Below are positions 21,643 to 34,995 of a DNA stretch of 64,000 nt, one piece after another. Under the pieces are notes generated by a model. The model saw nothing but the letters and a program-made list of their open reading frames with translations, did not search any database and was not told where the DNA came from. The stretch comes from Mixophyes australis (taxonomy: Eukaryota; Chordata; Amphibia; Anura; Limnodynastidae): positions 276,863,960 to 276,927,959 of the forward strand of contig JAVHZZ010000002.1 of assembly GCA_036250195.1 (NCBI GenBank). The letters are read 5' to 3'. The translations under genes were made by a program, and so were the position numbers. Numbering within the stretch: the first letter of the stretch is position 1; the number at the start of each line of letters is the position of its first letter.

Positions 21643-22414
21643 CTAAAACAAATAAACAAAACACAAAAATGGTCAAGTTCAGATTGAAGACATTAATGAC
21701 CTGGTTATGTAATATAGGAGATAAGTCATTTGTACAGTAAAAAATCTTATTATGGATTATAGTGTGCAGTATTTAGGAATATTCCGTTTTTCACTGGAAA
21801 CAATTTGTTTTCTATTACATACTGAATGAGTTATATAAATTAATGTCATTCAATAACTTGAACACATTTGTGCATACGGTAGCATGCTATCAGGGCAGCA
21901 CGGTGCAGGAACAATGTGACTCACAAAGATTGGTGTAATCGATCATTGTGTCCATGAAAGATGAATCCATTTTTTATGAATGAATGAATGAACTTTTGTT
22001 AAGTTTTTACTTGGTGAACAAGGTTCCAACATCCCCACCACCGTTCAGTGCATTTAATAACATACCAATCACGTTCAGAGTGTACATATATTTCTTAATA
22101 AACATAGTTTGGGCCTTGGTTATCCTTGCGTGCCCCTAAAAGCATAAATCAAGCTTTATCAAGAAATATTTTAAGAACGTCTTCCGTCACTTTTCTGACC
22201 ATAAAAAATCAGCTATAAAATATAATGGTCATCCAACAATCTTTAGTAATAAAACTAGCACTGGGACACTGTTCCATGGCTGGCTGTTTTCAGATTGCCT
22301 TGTCAGAGTAAGCAATGTAGGCACTCACAATTCATAACAATATGAATAATGCATAGCTTTTTTTTCACTAAACATTATCTTAAACTATCTGAAACATACT
22401 TCAAAACAACATAC

Positions 22415-22558
22415 CTTCGGCATGTAGGAAAGCCATTGCAAAATAGTGTACACTCCTTCAAAGTCATCATATACTGTGGCATGTGTCACTCCGTTGTTGT
22501 GCATGATATGAATGCCTCCAAGCTGATTGTTAGATGTGTAGACCTCCCGGCCAAGCAC
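22415..22558 (-). CDS. ACACA/ACACB: Acetyl-CoA carboxylase, carboxyltransferase exon (third in window)
   Basis: Forty-eight codons ([15 protein letters not shown] through QWLSYMPK) form a phase 0-0 exon. The minus-strand acceptor is ...gttggaag with only a weak pyrimidine tract, and the donor is gtatgt. [15 protein letters not shown] is a hallmark of eukaryotic ACC carboxyltransferase and is expected to contact CoA or the active-site cleft. HNNGVTH is as I remember ACACA, whereas GVYTIL is closer to ACACB. The exon lies only 772 bp upstream (in transcription) of the next exon, the one short intron in this window. Confidence 0.96.
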
Positions 22559-25500
22559 CTTCCAACAGATAAAGTGAAAGTATTATTTGGAATCATGTCA
22601 CTAACTTACATTTGCAGATGAAATACTGTGGGATGCTTCTGACTGGTCAGTTAGCAAAGGTGAACCTGACATTAAGGGAGACAACAAAAAACTAATAGAG
22701 CAGTCCAAAAACTGCCAGTGTTTCCAGTGTTCTGGGACATAGTGATGCTACTTTGTCATTATTGTCCAGATATATTTCTTACCTAAGTGACCAAACTAAT
22801 TTTCACATATTGCAATGTTAGGTTATAAACATCCAAATAGAACAATGCCACCTTTAGGATGGAAATTGTGTTCTTTTCATCCCTTGTTTAAAGTCCTAAT
22901 CATTTGAATATAAACAGCATACAATATTAAAAAAAATAGATGTGCACAATTTCATTGTTAGATCTGCAAATAAAAAGGGGCCATTTAATTTCCTTCTCAG
23001 TTGCTCCAAAAACCTGCCTCTCAAAATAGCTGCCTAAGTTTGTTAAGCTTTAACTTATTTTGCAGAATTTTTAGTGAACAATATTCAAAGAATTATAGCA
23101 CATTTGTACATATGTTTGGATGAAACCCATTTAAAGCAGTTACTGTCGGAAACACTAATATGAAAATGAAGTTTAGTTGCTAAAGAAAATTATTACTTAT
23201 ACACAGGATATATGCAATATTACAAATCAATCAATAAGCCATGGACCCTGAAAATATACTGATCCTGTAGCATGTGCACAATACTCTGCAGCCAGCCCAG
23301 TTTGGTAGTCAAAGGGTTTATCTGTGTGCAAACAATACTACTCTTTTCTCATTCTCCCGCTGTCTCTTCCCATTTGCCCTCTTGCTGACTGATACACTGA
23401 TCTCTCGGTCACTCTGCTTTCTGCTTCACTGAATCCATATTACTAATAACACCTCCGACACGGCCAGTTTACCTCATGAAAGCAGGAGCACATCATTACA
23501 AAATAAACTCATAACTTTGACACTCTAGCAAATACACATCATTTGTTATTTTTATGACTCCAGGATTTTTTTCAACAGCAAGAGAGGGCATTACCTACCA
23601 CTTTCAACCTTCCCTCTGCTTCAATTTATTTTTCATACATGAAATAAGAAACAAAACACAAGCCAGTAGCAAATTTTCCAAAATGACAACAGAGGATGGT
23701 GTCTCTGAAGGCTCTTCTATGTTCCTTGCAAAGTTAGAAACTTTATAAAGGGCATCATGGGCAGTAAAAACAACACAGAATTTTGAGTGTAGCGTAAGTT
23801 GCAGCCCTGGTGCCCAGAGAGGCGGAATAGGGGAGCGCAAGGACAACTTATTTGTAGTGTGGCATGCCCCTGGAGATACAACCTATTTTACATTCAGTGT
23901 TATGTTCAGTTAGTGATATAACAGATGTAAGATAAAGATGAATACTTGTATTAGAGAGCAACATTTAAAAGTATTTAAATTATTATGGATTTAGTTATTT
24001 AATTGTTATATTTTTTTCCTTTATTTGCCCGATATCATGAACCTTGCTATGTGTGACGGCACCAGTTTATAAGGGTATTAACATGCTGTGTACAGCAAGA
24101 TGGAGGAGACTGCTGGGGGGACACAGCTGGCGAATCAGGAATTTTCTTGCTGAATAAGAGCTAGCCACCCTCATATGCCTCGTATTGTGCCCGCATAGAT
24201 AAACAAGAATGAATGTGTTGTATGATAAGACATTTAAATAAATGTCACAGATATAGTGTGCGCTTTGTGAGTGGCCTCAGAACCTCCCTGCCCCATCTGC
24301 CTCGTTGGCAAAACCATCAGCTTTTTACATGTTCTCTGAAGGTAGCAGTGATCCAGTTTTGGTTTATAACCTGAAATTCAAACCACACTGATGGTCCCTA
24401 ATCTTATTTTATTGAACTTATGCTTTTTAAAGGCTCTGCATTTTACCTTTGCTTGTTCCACCTTTATGTTTCATGTATTATGCTGATTTTTCCCACTGTA
24501 CAGCCTTGTAGAATTTGGTGGTACCACATAAATTATAATGATGATATTATTATTATGCTCTACAAAACTCTTAGTTACTTAGTTCTTATATATGGAAGCT
24601 TTGTGATGTGTTTTGGGCTGGGCTGCACCTTTGTTGATTTACCACTTTTGATTTGTAAAGCCCTTATATGTCCCATACCCCCTCCAGAACACATAAGTGA
24701 CTCCTTACTCATATTCAAATGAATAGATTCCTGTTTTGTACCTTAGAGCAAAAAAAAATTGGGCAGGAATTGTCAGTGATCGTCAATGAGAAATGTGATA
24801 TTCTTTGTGACTCCTTGCTGGCTCGGCCATGTCGCACATCTGATTGACAGTTGTCAATCAAGTCCACAGTTACTACCCACTTTTGCATTCTCAAGGAAGC
24901 AATGCTACCCTGTTTGGAAGGGAAATATATATACACATTTTAAAAAAAATGTTTTTCCCAATAAATAAATTGGTTCAGAATTAATAGGACCTAGTTTACT
25001 TCTCTACAATGTATTTTGTTGTTTTTATGGAAAACTTAAGTTAAGTACTTATTTATGATGCTTTACACTACATTGTGAAATATACTAGGACTCTTCTTCC
25101 CGCCTTAGGATACCAGTAATAAAAAGGGTAGCATTGCTTCCTTCAGAATGCAAAAGTGGGTAGTAATAATAAAATCCCAAAGCATTTGACTCAACGCACA
25201 TCGAATCAGGTGCTGCCCGTGTTAAAACTTCTCAAGAACTGTATCAGAATCATGAATGTGCAATGCTTAGTTCATCCTATACACCTGAAAGATTCTATGT
25301 GAGAGTATTTAAGCTGTGGAAATAAATAGTGGTTGACCCAGGAAATGGACCCTACTTTTCTTCTACCCAGGAAGGTTGGATAAGCTATCTAGGGGAGGGG
25401 GCAACTCCTTGGATGGAGCTCTCCTTTAATATCATAATATATGAAGATAGAATGACATATGCCAGTATAAGTAAATGAATAGAGGATTTATAGACTATGG

Positions 25501-26333
25501 GTGTTTCATTTAACCACACAGATATGGCTCATAATAGCACTTATTTCATTTGTACCAATTGCTTGCAGTTACTGAATTTTAGTAAAGGAAAATATTCAGA
25601 AAAACACCAGATGGCCGAGTAATCTACTGACTTCACTTATTAGCATTTTATTTTTTGGGATAGACCTGTGCTTACTACAAATATTTGTATTACTATTATT
25701 TTTTTAAACCACAATTGTTAAAAGTTTGTTCCATGCAGCTATTACTCTTTTTCTAAAAACATTTATTTAATTCATTAAAGGTGAATCACAGCAAAATAAG
25801 GCAAACCTGACTTCATACAAACACAATGCCTATCTCTTCCCAAGCCTGACAGTTCAAACTTAACATAGCTGACATACAATGGACATACTTTAATATACTG
25901 TCAGTATCTTTTAGTTGTTGTTCTTTTTTTTTTTTTACTTTAAATCATTCTACAGAGATGAAGATAAATTCCTGTTTTATTTTCTCAGTGCTCTGCACAA
26001 GTGTGGAGTGGCAGAACACTTTGAGATTCTGCAAACGAAATCTCTATGAAACATTGAAAGAGTGTAGTACAGAACTGTCAGACCTTACCATACATTTACA
26101 TCACACAGATTTATGTCAACTCTCTTTAGATCCTTCTCTCCATAGAATGCATGAGCGTAAAATAGAGATATGGCTTTGGTCATTGTAAAGGATGGTATCA
26201 TAATACATTGAAGCCCATCACTATTAATTTTATGGAAGCAAATGCGTAAAATGTGATATTGTGTATATGACTTTTTCCTGGGGTGATTGAAGATACTATT
26301 TATCGTAACAATAATAAATCTTCTATATATCTA
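22559..26333. other. Intron sequence without recognised features
   Basis: No further ACC exon was found between the two exons that join in frame, and none is expected. Small inverted or tandem motifs near 24730-25140 (aatgctaccctgtttgg / gggtagcattgcttcc) suggest an old foldback element but do not define one. Confidence 0.45.
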
Positions 26334-26510
26334 TATAAAAGAAGAAGTTTGTTTGTTGGTGAATATCTTCCACAGCTCTCAAGGTAAAGCTGCCAAATTG
26401 TACATAGTTATTTAGTATCCAAAAAGTAACCTATTAGACAACATAGCGACAAATATTAAAAACATAATTTTTGGTTGGAAACAGTTGCTTAACTGCTGAA
26501 AGGAAACATT
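26334..26510 (+). mobile_element. Possible Helitron-like 5' fragment
   Basis: The start tctatatatctatataaaag followed by aagaagtttgtttgttggtg and tcttccacagctctcaagg resembles 5' ends of nonautonomous Helitrons, which begin TC and have AT-rich leaders. No 3' hairpin with CTRR is identified, so this is tentative. Confidence 0.4.
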
Positions 26511-26511
26511 G

Positions 26512-26838
26512 GCACCGTACGGTGGCTTAGTGGTTAGCACTTCTGCCTCACAGCACTGGTGTCATGAGTTCGATTCCCAACCATGGCCATATCTGTGTGG
26601 AGTTTGTATGTTCTCCCCATGTTTGCATGGGTTTCGTCCGAGTGCTCCAGTTTCCCCCCCACAGTCCAAAAACATACTAGTTGGTTAATTGGCTGCTATC
26701 AAATTGACCCTAGTCTCTATCTGTGTGTGTGTGTTAGGAAATTTAGACTGTAAGCTCCAATGGGGCAGGGACTAATGTGAATTCTCTGTACAGCGCTGCG
26801 AAATAAGTGATGCTATATAAATAGATGATGACGATAAC
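26512..26838 (+). mobile_element. tRNA-derived SINE with L2-like tail, copy 1
   Basis: The head carries an RNA polymerase III A box (tggcttagtgg, 26523-26533) and a B box (gttcgattc, 26568-26576). The body tatgttctccccatgtttgc...ccaaaaacatac is a core shared by fish and frog SINEs. The tail gtacagcgctgcg...gctatataaatagatgatga resembles the 3' end of the L2 elements at 38681 and 50588, the expected source of the copying machinery. Confidence 0.85.
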
Positions 26839-29345
26839 AACGCGACAAAGCAACAAATCTTAATTTCTAAATAGCATTTTTGGTCTATTTAACAAATAAT
26901 TTCCTAATATATAAAAACTTTAAGTTTAATATTTTAACACCTTAATGTCGATGATTGGCAACAATGGTCGTAATGTAATCTTGCTGTGCTAATTAGGAGT
27001 CTACATTGTAAAATGGTACCTTGGCTTGCACCAATACATTGGAAGTAAAAAATGTTGGATACATACATGAAAATGGTCTCTATTAGTTACAGATCGAAAA
27101 TCTATAATGGAAAAGGCTGTAAAGGAGATTAATATCATAAATAACCTAATGTAGACTGCACAAGAAGCTGCTAGAATATTGCCATTAGATGGTAGAGATA
27201 CAGCATCTTGAATACTCGATCCCCACCAAACAATAGTTTTTGATATTTGAATTATTGCCAAATGTAAATATGCCATTCAACCCATATGGTAAGAAAGTAG
27301 TTTCACTGAGTGCTCAAACCCGAGTAATATTCCTTTTACACAGTTATTTTGATATTATCGCATAAGCACAAGCTATAAGAGCGTTTGCTCAGCCTGTACA
27401 GAATAGTATGGGTTGAACTCCTTGCTCACATGGCTTTTTCCAATCCTAACCAACTGTGTAACTATGCCTTTCTAATGGATACCTGCATGATCAGAAAATT
27501 GGGCATTATTCTGCTGCTTGGAGTTTTGGAACATATTCGCTGGTTCTCTTATAGCTCAGTGTACAAATGGTCTACTTGCAACAATGCCAACATAATGATT
27601 TGATTCTCTTTAAACTGATTGCCCATTTTTAAGCATCGAAAGGCCACCAGTAATAACAAAGACAAAGAACGTCGCCCATTACTGCTTTTACCCTGAATAT
27701 CTGACAGGCTCGCCATGTAGAACAGTGGCTGCTGTGTACAACTTTTCATGTCCCCTTTCCACTCCCTTCTGCATATTAGCCAAGAAACAGACAACATGTT
27801 CTCATCTCACCACCAATACTTCTACCAGAAATCAATGGTTTGTCTATCTTCAGCAAATGCCATTAAGGTTACTCTCCCAAAAAAAAATTTTTTTGTCTCC
27901 TTAATCGTACCATCCTTTCCCTGTTCTTCCAATGCTTCATTTCATCAACATGTTCAAATAGCTTTGCATTGTATTTCCACAGCACTAGATCATTGTGATT
28001 ATAGGTTATAACTGCCTTAGAATTTATTTTCAATATTTAAGGATAAGGCTATAAATATTCTGATAACATCTGGAATATTTTAATATAAGCCATATTTAGG
28101 ATATTGCCCACAAGATATATGTAATTTCTCTATAAAACCACAGTGTCTGACAGACCCGCTGCCTTTTTTATGCCTCATAGCATTCTGAGAACTGAAACAT
28201 TTTCTTCAAATGAAACCCCTGATTAATTCAAGCAAACTTGTTTTTTTACCTCCAATATAGTTGGACTATTCAGGTGGAAAACAATATGTATTGAGGATAC
28301 AATAACTCTAACAAAATAAAAGACTCAAAGATAGGACTCTGTGTGCTCCAAGAAGATGAATGTATTTTGAACCCCATAATAAAATTATTTTACTTATATG
28401 GGAATGTACATGTTTAAAAAAAATGCTGTACTATTTGGAATTACAACCTGTATTAATTTACCTTATGAGAGTATCTATCTCATAGGTCTACTGCTTTGGG
28501 CAAACTTGCAGAAAGGACAGCTTAGGTGCTATTGATTTTTTATCTCTATTCTTCCTGCACAATTGCCACAGGCAGCTTTCACAATTTAACAAATGTGTGT
28601 GAGTGCGACTTATTTACTACATTACTTTTGCATGTAACCAGAAAACACAATGCAGTGTGCGCTTCCAAGACACTGGAACAACTAATTTAATAATTTAATA
28701 TTGTTTCACTAGCATATCAAGACATGCGGCATATGCACTTTGACATCTTCCATGGTTTCCTCATAGATTTACTTTATCAATCAATCTTGTCCGGTTAGTG
28801 TACTCATCTATTCCATTCAGAATATTTTTCCATGATTGTGCAAGCCAGTTCAAGCATGTGCAGAATGACTGAAACTGGCCCAGCAAAGCTATTACTATTA
28901 CTCAACTGCCTTGCTGATATTTTTATCAAACAATCAGCGATCATAAGTGACTTTTTCGATCTCTGCAATAAGCAGTGTTAAAAAAAATGTATATACTTAA
29001 TGCTGCTATAGGGGGAAAATATTAATAAATAGGTACCCAGAGTACTTGAAAATTTAAAATAGTTCTATTATGACAATACTAAATGGGTTTCCTTCAGTCT
29101 CTGTGTAAATTATGGGTACAAGATGTCCCCATGGAAACCTCTGTCCCCAAAGAATTCCCAGGAAGCGATGCTCCTTTAGACTTTGTATCACAGCTATTAA
29201 TGTCCCTGGGCCACTGTGCTAGTATCAGAACAATCAGGTACAAGATTTAACTACAGCACCTCTATTTCATTTAGGTTCCAGAGTCTTTAAGGGTACATCC
29301 TTGGAGAGACTAGATAAAGTGGAGGCGAAGTGAGGATGTTCAGGT
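26839..29345. other. Intron sequence without recognised features
   Basis: No exon, transposon end or tandem array is recognisable in this AT-rich stretch. Confidence 0.45.
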
Positions 29346-29349
29346 AAAC

Positions 29350-29770
29350 AGCTGGGGGAGAGACTGAAATTTGATGGGTGACCTGCATGGCTGGCAGTGG
29401 GTGGGTATCACTGTGCTATATATAGCTAGCAATGGAAGGTATATTTGCAAAATTTGGCTGCTAAGGAATGTATGGCTAGCAATGGGGGATCTCTGTGCAC
29501 TGTACAACTGGTAAAGGGAATATCTCAGTGCAATGTATGGGTGGTTATGAAGTGTACCTCTGTGCAAGATATGACTGTCAACAGAGGAATTGCTGAGCAT
29601 GGTGTGGTATGCAATAAGAGTATCTCTGTGCTAAATGTAGCTTTCAATTACCAGCAATGGGGTATTTTTGCGCAATGTATGACTGGCAGAGGGGGGGGGA
29701 TGTGGTGTTAACCCGGCTTGTAATATATGGTTGGCAGTGTGCGGGGATGAGGGTTGTTGGGATTCTTTTT
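29350..29770 (+). repeat. Diverged tandem repeat, about 40-bp units
   Basis: About ten diverged units share the theme gcaatgtatggctggcaatg followed by gggtatctctgtg. Examples lie near 29385, 29460, 29545, 29640 and 29665. The divergence indicates an old array. Confidence 0.6.
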
Positions 29771-29800
29771 CCAATATAGAGGTGGCAATGGGGGCAAGGT

Positions 29801-30770
29801 CCAGGGCCGCCAAGAGGGGGAAGGGGTACTAATTACTCGGGCATGGCAGGAGGCCCGGACCCTCGCTGATGACTTTTTTTTTATAATTTTTACTTTTCAA
29901 CCTATATTTTTTTTCTTTTGCATTTTTTATTTAATTTTTTTTTTGCAGGGGGTAGGGGGGTCTCCGCCCCATTCGTTGGTGGGGGGAGCAGGGTAGTTAA
30001 AAAAAAAAACAACAAAAAAAAGAACATATACTCACGTGATTGCGGAGCCAGCGTCCCTCCTCCTTCCTCTCTGCTGTGTTCACACTGAATGCCGGGCGTG
30101 ACTTGATGCCGTCACCCCCCGGCATTCAGTGAGGAGTGGTGCAGAGAGAACCTGGCAAGAAGCAAGAAGAGAGAAGACAGAAGAAAAGAAGCTAATACAG
30201 ATGTAAGGAAAGGAACGGAGGCAAGCAGAAAAGCACAGTATGAGGAAAAAGGAGAGGAGAAAGGCACAGTGTGAGGAAAAAAGGGGGTGCACAGTGTGAG
30301 GAAAAAGGGGGTGGAAGAGAAAGGCACAGTGTGATGAAAAAAGGGGGGGAGAGAAAGGCACAGTGAGATGAAAAAAGGGGGGGAGGGAGAGAAAGGCACA
30401 GTGTGATGAAAAAAGGGAGGAGGGAGAGAAAGGCACAGTGTGATGAAAAAGAGGAGGGGGAGGGCACAGTGTGATGAAAAGGGGGGGATAAGAAGGGCAC
30501 AGTGTGATGAAAAAAAGGGAGGGAAGGCACAGTGTGATGAAAAAAAGGGGGGGAGAGGCACAGTGTGATGAATGGGGGCCCGGTGAAGGGGGGGAAAAGC
30601 AGCATGGAGTGCGCAGTGTGATCATAAGGGGGCACAGCGTGATCATAAAGGGGCAAAGCATGATCATAGGGAGGCACAGTGTGGTGACGAGGGGGCACAG
30701 TAATGTGTGTGTGATGGCACAGTAGCAATGTAGTGTGTGTGAGGTAGGTGGTGGATAATTAATGGGTGCT
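29801..30770. mobile_element. Hairpin plus purine-rich minisatellite block
   Basis: After cagggccgccaagaggggga, resembling a transposon end, there is an inverted repeat at about 30082-30133 (actgaatgccgggcgtgac / gtcaccccccggcattcagt). A tandem array at about 30230-30660 follows, with units such as gagaaaggcacagtgtgatg interrupted by A and G runs. This hairpin-then-minisatellite plan, and the hairpin sequence itself, resemble the hAT-type copies at 5953 and 56935. The terminal repeats differ, so it may be a related but distinct element. Confidence 0.55.
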
Positions 30771-31693
30771 ATTTTGTTTGTTTGTGGGGCAATAGTGGGG
30801 ACTATTAATTTAAGATGGGGTGGTTTGGGGGCTATTTAATGTTTGGGGAGAATGAGGTCTCTTTATTAAATGTGCCTATGAATTATTTAAAGGTAGTGAG
30901 GGTTGTGGGAAATATTATGAAATGTAAATACTATTAATTTATTGTTGGGGCAGTTTGCAGCGAGGGAAAAAGTATTCCCATTTAATAAATTAACCTATTA
31001 TTTTAATGTTGGGGATGGAGGAAGGCCTAATAATTACTTGTGGGTGCTATTGATTTAACGTCGGGCTGTATGTAATTTTCTAACTGTAGCCATTTCTTTT
31101 TCCCAAATAGGGCCCCCAACATTCCAGGATCCAGACAAGCTGCAACTAAAGAAACCAGCAGCCACAGGTGGTTAAAGTGACAAGAACAGGTGGGAGAGAG
31201 CGGGAGAGTCTTTTTTACCATGCTCAACTATAAGGGGTCCTCATGAAGTTGAGTTCTTCTTGGCAGAACTGGCGAGGTCCACTGAACAAGTGATTTAGAG
31301 GTTGAATCATTCTATAGTATATTTTTATCATTGTGCACTTCCCAAGTAGTCACTTTTAAGTAGCAATAAGTACATTGTTCACTGCTAGGTATATATTTTA
31401 GAACTGTACCATCTACATATATTAAATTTGTGGTACTTGCATGATAACTTCGAATTTTGACAGCAGCATTTGTGAAACAAACTAATTCACTAAATTAATT
31501 TAAAAATGTTAGTTTTATGCTAAAATGTATAAAAACGGCATACTTTTTTGTGCCCACCCTTCTTCCTTAAACCACGTACCTTAAAATGGTATGTGGTCAA
31601 AGTATTCAATTTTGTGTTTCCAGATTTAGCTCTCAGAATCTAACAGTTTTGATTGCTATATGTATGCATACTTTTATTGAATGTAAGAGGTTA

Positions 31694-31879
31694 CGGTAGC
31701 ATGCTATCAGGGCAGCATGGTGGCTTAGTCATCTCACAGCACTGGGGTCATGAGCTCGATTCCCAACCATGGCATTATCTGTGTGGAGTCTGTATGTTCT
31801 CCCTGTTTTTGCATGGATTTCTTCCGGGTCCTCCCACACTGCAAAAACATACTAGTAGGTTAATTGACTGCTATTAAAT

Positions 31880-31914
<35 letters not shown>

Positions 31915-32013
31915 GTAGGGAATATAGACTGTAAGCTCCAACAGGGCAGGGACTAATGTGAGCGAGTTCTCTGTACAGCGCTGTGGAATTAGTGGCGCTA
32001 TATAAATAGCTGA
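31694..32013 (+). mobile_element. tRNA-derived SINE, copy 2
   Basis: The copy carries gcagcatggtggcttagt (A box region), a deletion of about 14 bp, then gagctcgattcccaaccatgg with a mutated B box. The body and tail tggcgctatataaatagctg match copy 1. A (gt)n run at 31884-31910 interrupts the body. Confidence 0.85.
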
Positions 32014-32129
32014 ATTAGGTTTGGTTAATTAATTTATAACAGTTGGATAATCATAGTAACCATTACAGAATGCTTTTCTCTCAAGAAACTCTTAGCACAG
32101 TTTTACATATAATACATACAAGCTTGTGA

Positions 32130-32780
32130 TGGTGTATTTATTCTTATTTGTAAATATTCTGCCAGTGTGTCTGTTGGTTGTAACTCCTGTTTTCCAGATT
32201 CTGTGCTGCAGTTGCATGCCCCATGATTGCAGAGTGCTATCTTATAAAGGGTCAATTTCTAGATTCCTCCATTTAGGTCATATCCGCAGTATTTACATTC
32301 TTCTTGGTACCGGGTCCAGCGATGTCCTTTGCACCCCCTTCCTTGCTGTATGCATAAGTCGCGCAACTCTCCTGGTTTGTTTTGACTGGAGTCCTGTGAT
32401 CACAGCTCTAGGGACGGGCCTATCAAAGTTGGAACTACTGTTTAAACCTGCTATGTGGCCTGTGTCAGTGTCATATCATCCGACTCCGTAATTCCTGTGT
32501 TTCTTCCTGTCTACATTTCTTATTGAATTTCCTGTTTTGAATTTGGCTTGTTGTTTGACCACTCTTTTGGATCCTGAATTGGCATCTCTCTTGTTCCCTT
32601 GTGTACCAGATCACGGACTGTCGACATTTGTAATGTTTCTACCACTGAATCACGGCAGAAGGCAGCTCAGAGGGCTGTAACCTGTGAGCTCCTGGCAGCA
32701 AAGCCGATACCACCCTGAGGTGGTTCCTGGTGAAAACGGGGGAAGGGGTCGAGAGACTCCTTACCTTTTTTCTGCCAACA
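32130..32780 (+). mobile_element. Possible gypsy-type LTR fragment
   Basis: The composition and phrasing (ggcttgttgtttgaccactc, gtgtaccagatcacggact, then ggttcctggtgaaaacgggg) resemble LTRs of frog gypsy elements as I remember them. I could not define TG/CA ends or a target duplication. The ORF at 32126-32491 has no recognisable domain. Confidence 0.35.
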
Positions 32781-32999
32781 CTAATTCTGGCTGATTATAT
32801 GGATTTCACCAGTATTGGCATTATTCTGTTAATTTATTAAGTATGCTTTGTTACTAAAACAAATTACAAGCCATGTGAATCCCCTTTTTAATTCATTTGA
32901 CTTAAGCAATTATTAGGCCTAGCTTTTAAAAAAAAAAAAAAAAAAGAAGAAAAAGATATATTCCTTGGGTCAACAGTATAAATCTTAACTTTTTGACAA

Positions 33000-34399
33000 T
33001 TTAAAACTCACTAAGTGGCTCAGTTTTTATTATACATGTATTCTCATGAATCCCCTTTTACTCGGCTCAGTTGGCACCTCAGGTGTCAATCTTGACTCAA
33101 AACCACATCATGAGTCATATAACTGATCATACTAAGCCTCTACTTGACAGTGTATTTATACTCTCTGTAGACCCATCCTCCTTTTAAAACATTTAATTCA
33201 TTTTAGCTTTCATTGTATTGATGTCCAATGAACTCCAATAATCATGATTAAACTAGCAAATACATTCTATTTTTGTCTATTCCTCCTCAGAGTGATACTT
33301 TTTTCATGTAGGTTTGGCTCAATCGTTCATAATATTGTCTGTTATTCTGTATTTGCCTCTGTCAAATTCAATAAAAATGTTTATTCAAAACAAAACAAAA
33401 ATAGCAAAACAACTGAAATATAAAAGGGAAAACCTGTTATTGGTGTACGGGGCCAATAACTGTATTTAAAGAAAGAATCACATCATGTTTGGTGACCTCA
33501 CAAGTTGCAAAGACAGTTAGTACCTCTCCAGCTATCTTTTCTACTTGTCCACTTTTGGACATCTCCTTCTCATTCAATACTTTAACCCTTTTCCCCAAAC
33601 CCATGCAATTATTACTATTACCAGATGAAGGTGCAAAATTCCCTCCTTGCAGTAAGCAAGTGTTCATGATTAATACAAGCCATTCTAGATTAATGCAGCA
33701 CTTGAATTGCTCTAGGTGTCCAATCCAATCAGAAGCCATATCACGTATCACAGAATACAATGGTCGGCAATGATTCTCTGATTAGACTCCTCCTAGGACC
33801 TGCTGCTGCTAACAGGTAACTGTTAGGGGATCTACTAAATAACTAGAAACACTTAAGGGGGAGGAGTTTATTATTTAATGTGAAGGTTTGTCCCCATTTA
33901 GATAATGTGAAGAGGCCATTAAGCCAAACGCATTTAAAATCATGTGTTTGTGCCTACTATGTACTTACCACTTCAGTGTTAAATCTTCAGAAGGAACAGC
34001 CAATGGGATCCAGTGACAGGGTCTAGCACTTTCATATTAGTAACTGTAACAGAGTTCAACTTCCTCTTTTTTTTCCTGAATCCGAATACCTGGTTGATTG
34101 GCTCCTGCATTCAGGCTTAGTATTCTCAGATATTGAAATTTAATTGTGTGCTCTTTCTGTTAACATTTTCCCTTTCTTATCAAACTGTTTTTGTATCCTC
34201 TTATTTTCCTGTCTCAATCTCTCTCACACATACTAACCCTTTTATCTTTCTCATTCTCAGCTATTCTTTCTTATATTCCCTTTATCTCTTTCCCGCTATT
34301 TATCTATCCCCCCCTTTTCGCACTCCCTTCTCTCTCAGTTCTCCCTCATTTCCTTTCTCCGTAGTGTTTCTTTCTCTCCTCATTCCACCTTTCCCGTTT
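33000..34399. other. Intron sequence without recognised features
   Basis: Open frames on both strands at 33437-33773 overlap each other and show no known motif. From about 34170 the sequence becomes T/C-rich, leading into the retroelement at 34413. Confidence 0.4.
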
Positions 34400-34990
34400 T
34401 TTCTCGGCAGCCATGCCGCGTCCCAAGAGGTCTGTCCCCGCTCGCATCTCAGATGCTGCCCTGTCCAACAGTTCTGGGCAAACCCCCCCCCCCCCCTTTG
34501 GTGTCTCCTTCTCCCACTCGGCTCCCCTCTTCAGTGCCACTGCTTCCAGTCCGTCGCAGGGGTGCTCACCCGCCGCCGGACGGAGGTTACATGACACAGG
34601 TGCGCTGAATCACTACTCCAGACCTCTAGCGCCACAGCGGGGATCCAGGGGCGCAGTGCCAGGGGTCAGGCTAGTAGGGCGCAGGACAGGGGATCCCCTT
34701 CCCCTGATCCAAACCCCAGTTTATCCGAGGGGGTTTCACATCAATATGCCAGTCCTGCAGCAAGGGGCAAAAGCGATGACACCTCTCTCGGGGGGGACAC
34801 AGGGTTGCCCTCCCTCCCGCTCAGCCTTCCACACATCAGGGCTTAGGTCCCATAATATTGGCTCCCTCTCCCCATCATCTTATTTTATGATGGGGATAAT
34901 AACAGGGTTGCCACCCTCCCCCCCCCTCTCCTTCCCAGCCTCAAGCGTGTCAACAACCATTTAACCCCCCTCAAAGGGGAAGTAGGGTTG
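34400..34990 (+). pseudogene. DIRS-like retroelement, gag-like N-terminal part
   Basis: An ORF starts at 34413 (MPRPKRSVPARISDAAL) and is proline- and serine-rich, as DIRS-type gag N-termini are. The assignment depends on the downstream RT and RNase H. Coding is interrupted at 34995 by an LTR-like insertion and can be followed again from 35877. Confidence 0.5.
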
Positions 34991-34995
34991 ATATC

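Noticed and set aside
26523..26576. Possible tRNA gene with A and B boxes
   Set aside because: It is the head of a SINE: no cloverleaf, and the same head recurs with the SINE body at 31694.
30080..30728. Minus-strand ORFs rich in Phe, Ser, Pro and His
   Set aside because: They lie in the purine-rich array at 30230-30660 and follow its units.
32126..32491. Plus-strand ORF of 121 codons with hydrophobic start
   Set aside because: It has no recognisable domain, lies in LTR-like sequence and lacks splice context; it is more likely chance.
33437..33773. Overlapping ORFs on opposite strands of about 100 codons
   Set aside because: Neither shows a known motif, and mutual overlap suggests chance openness.
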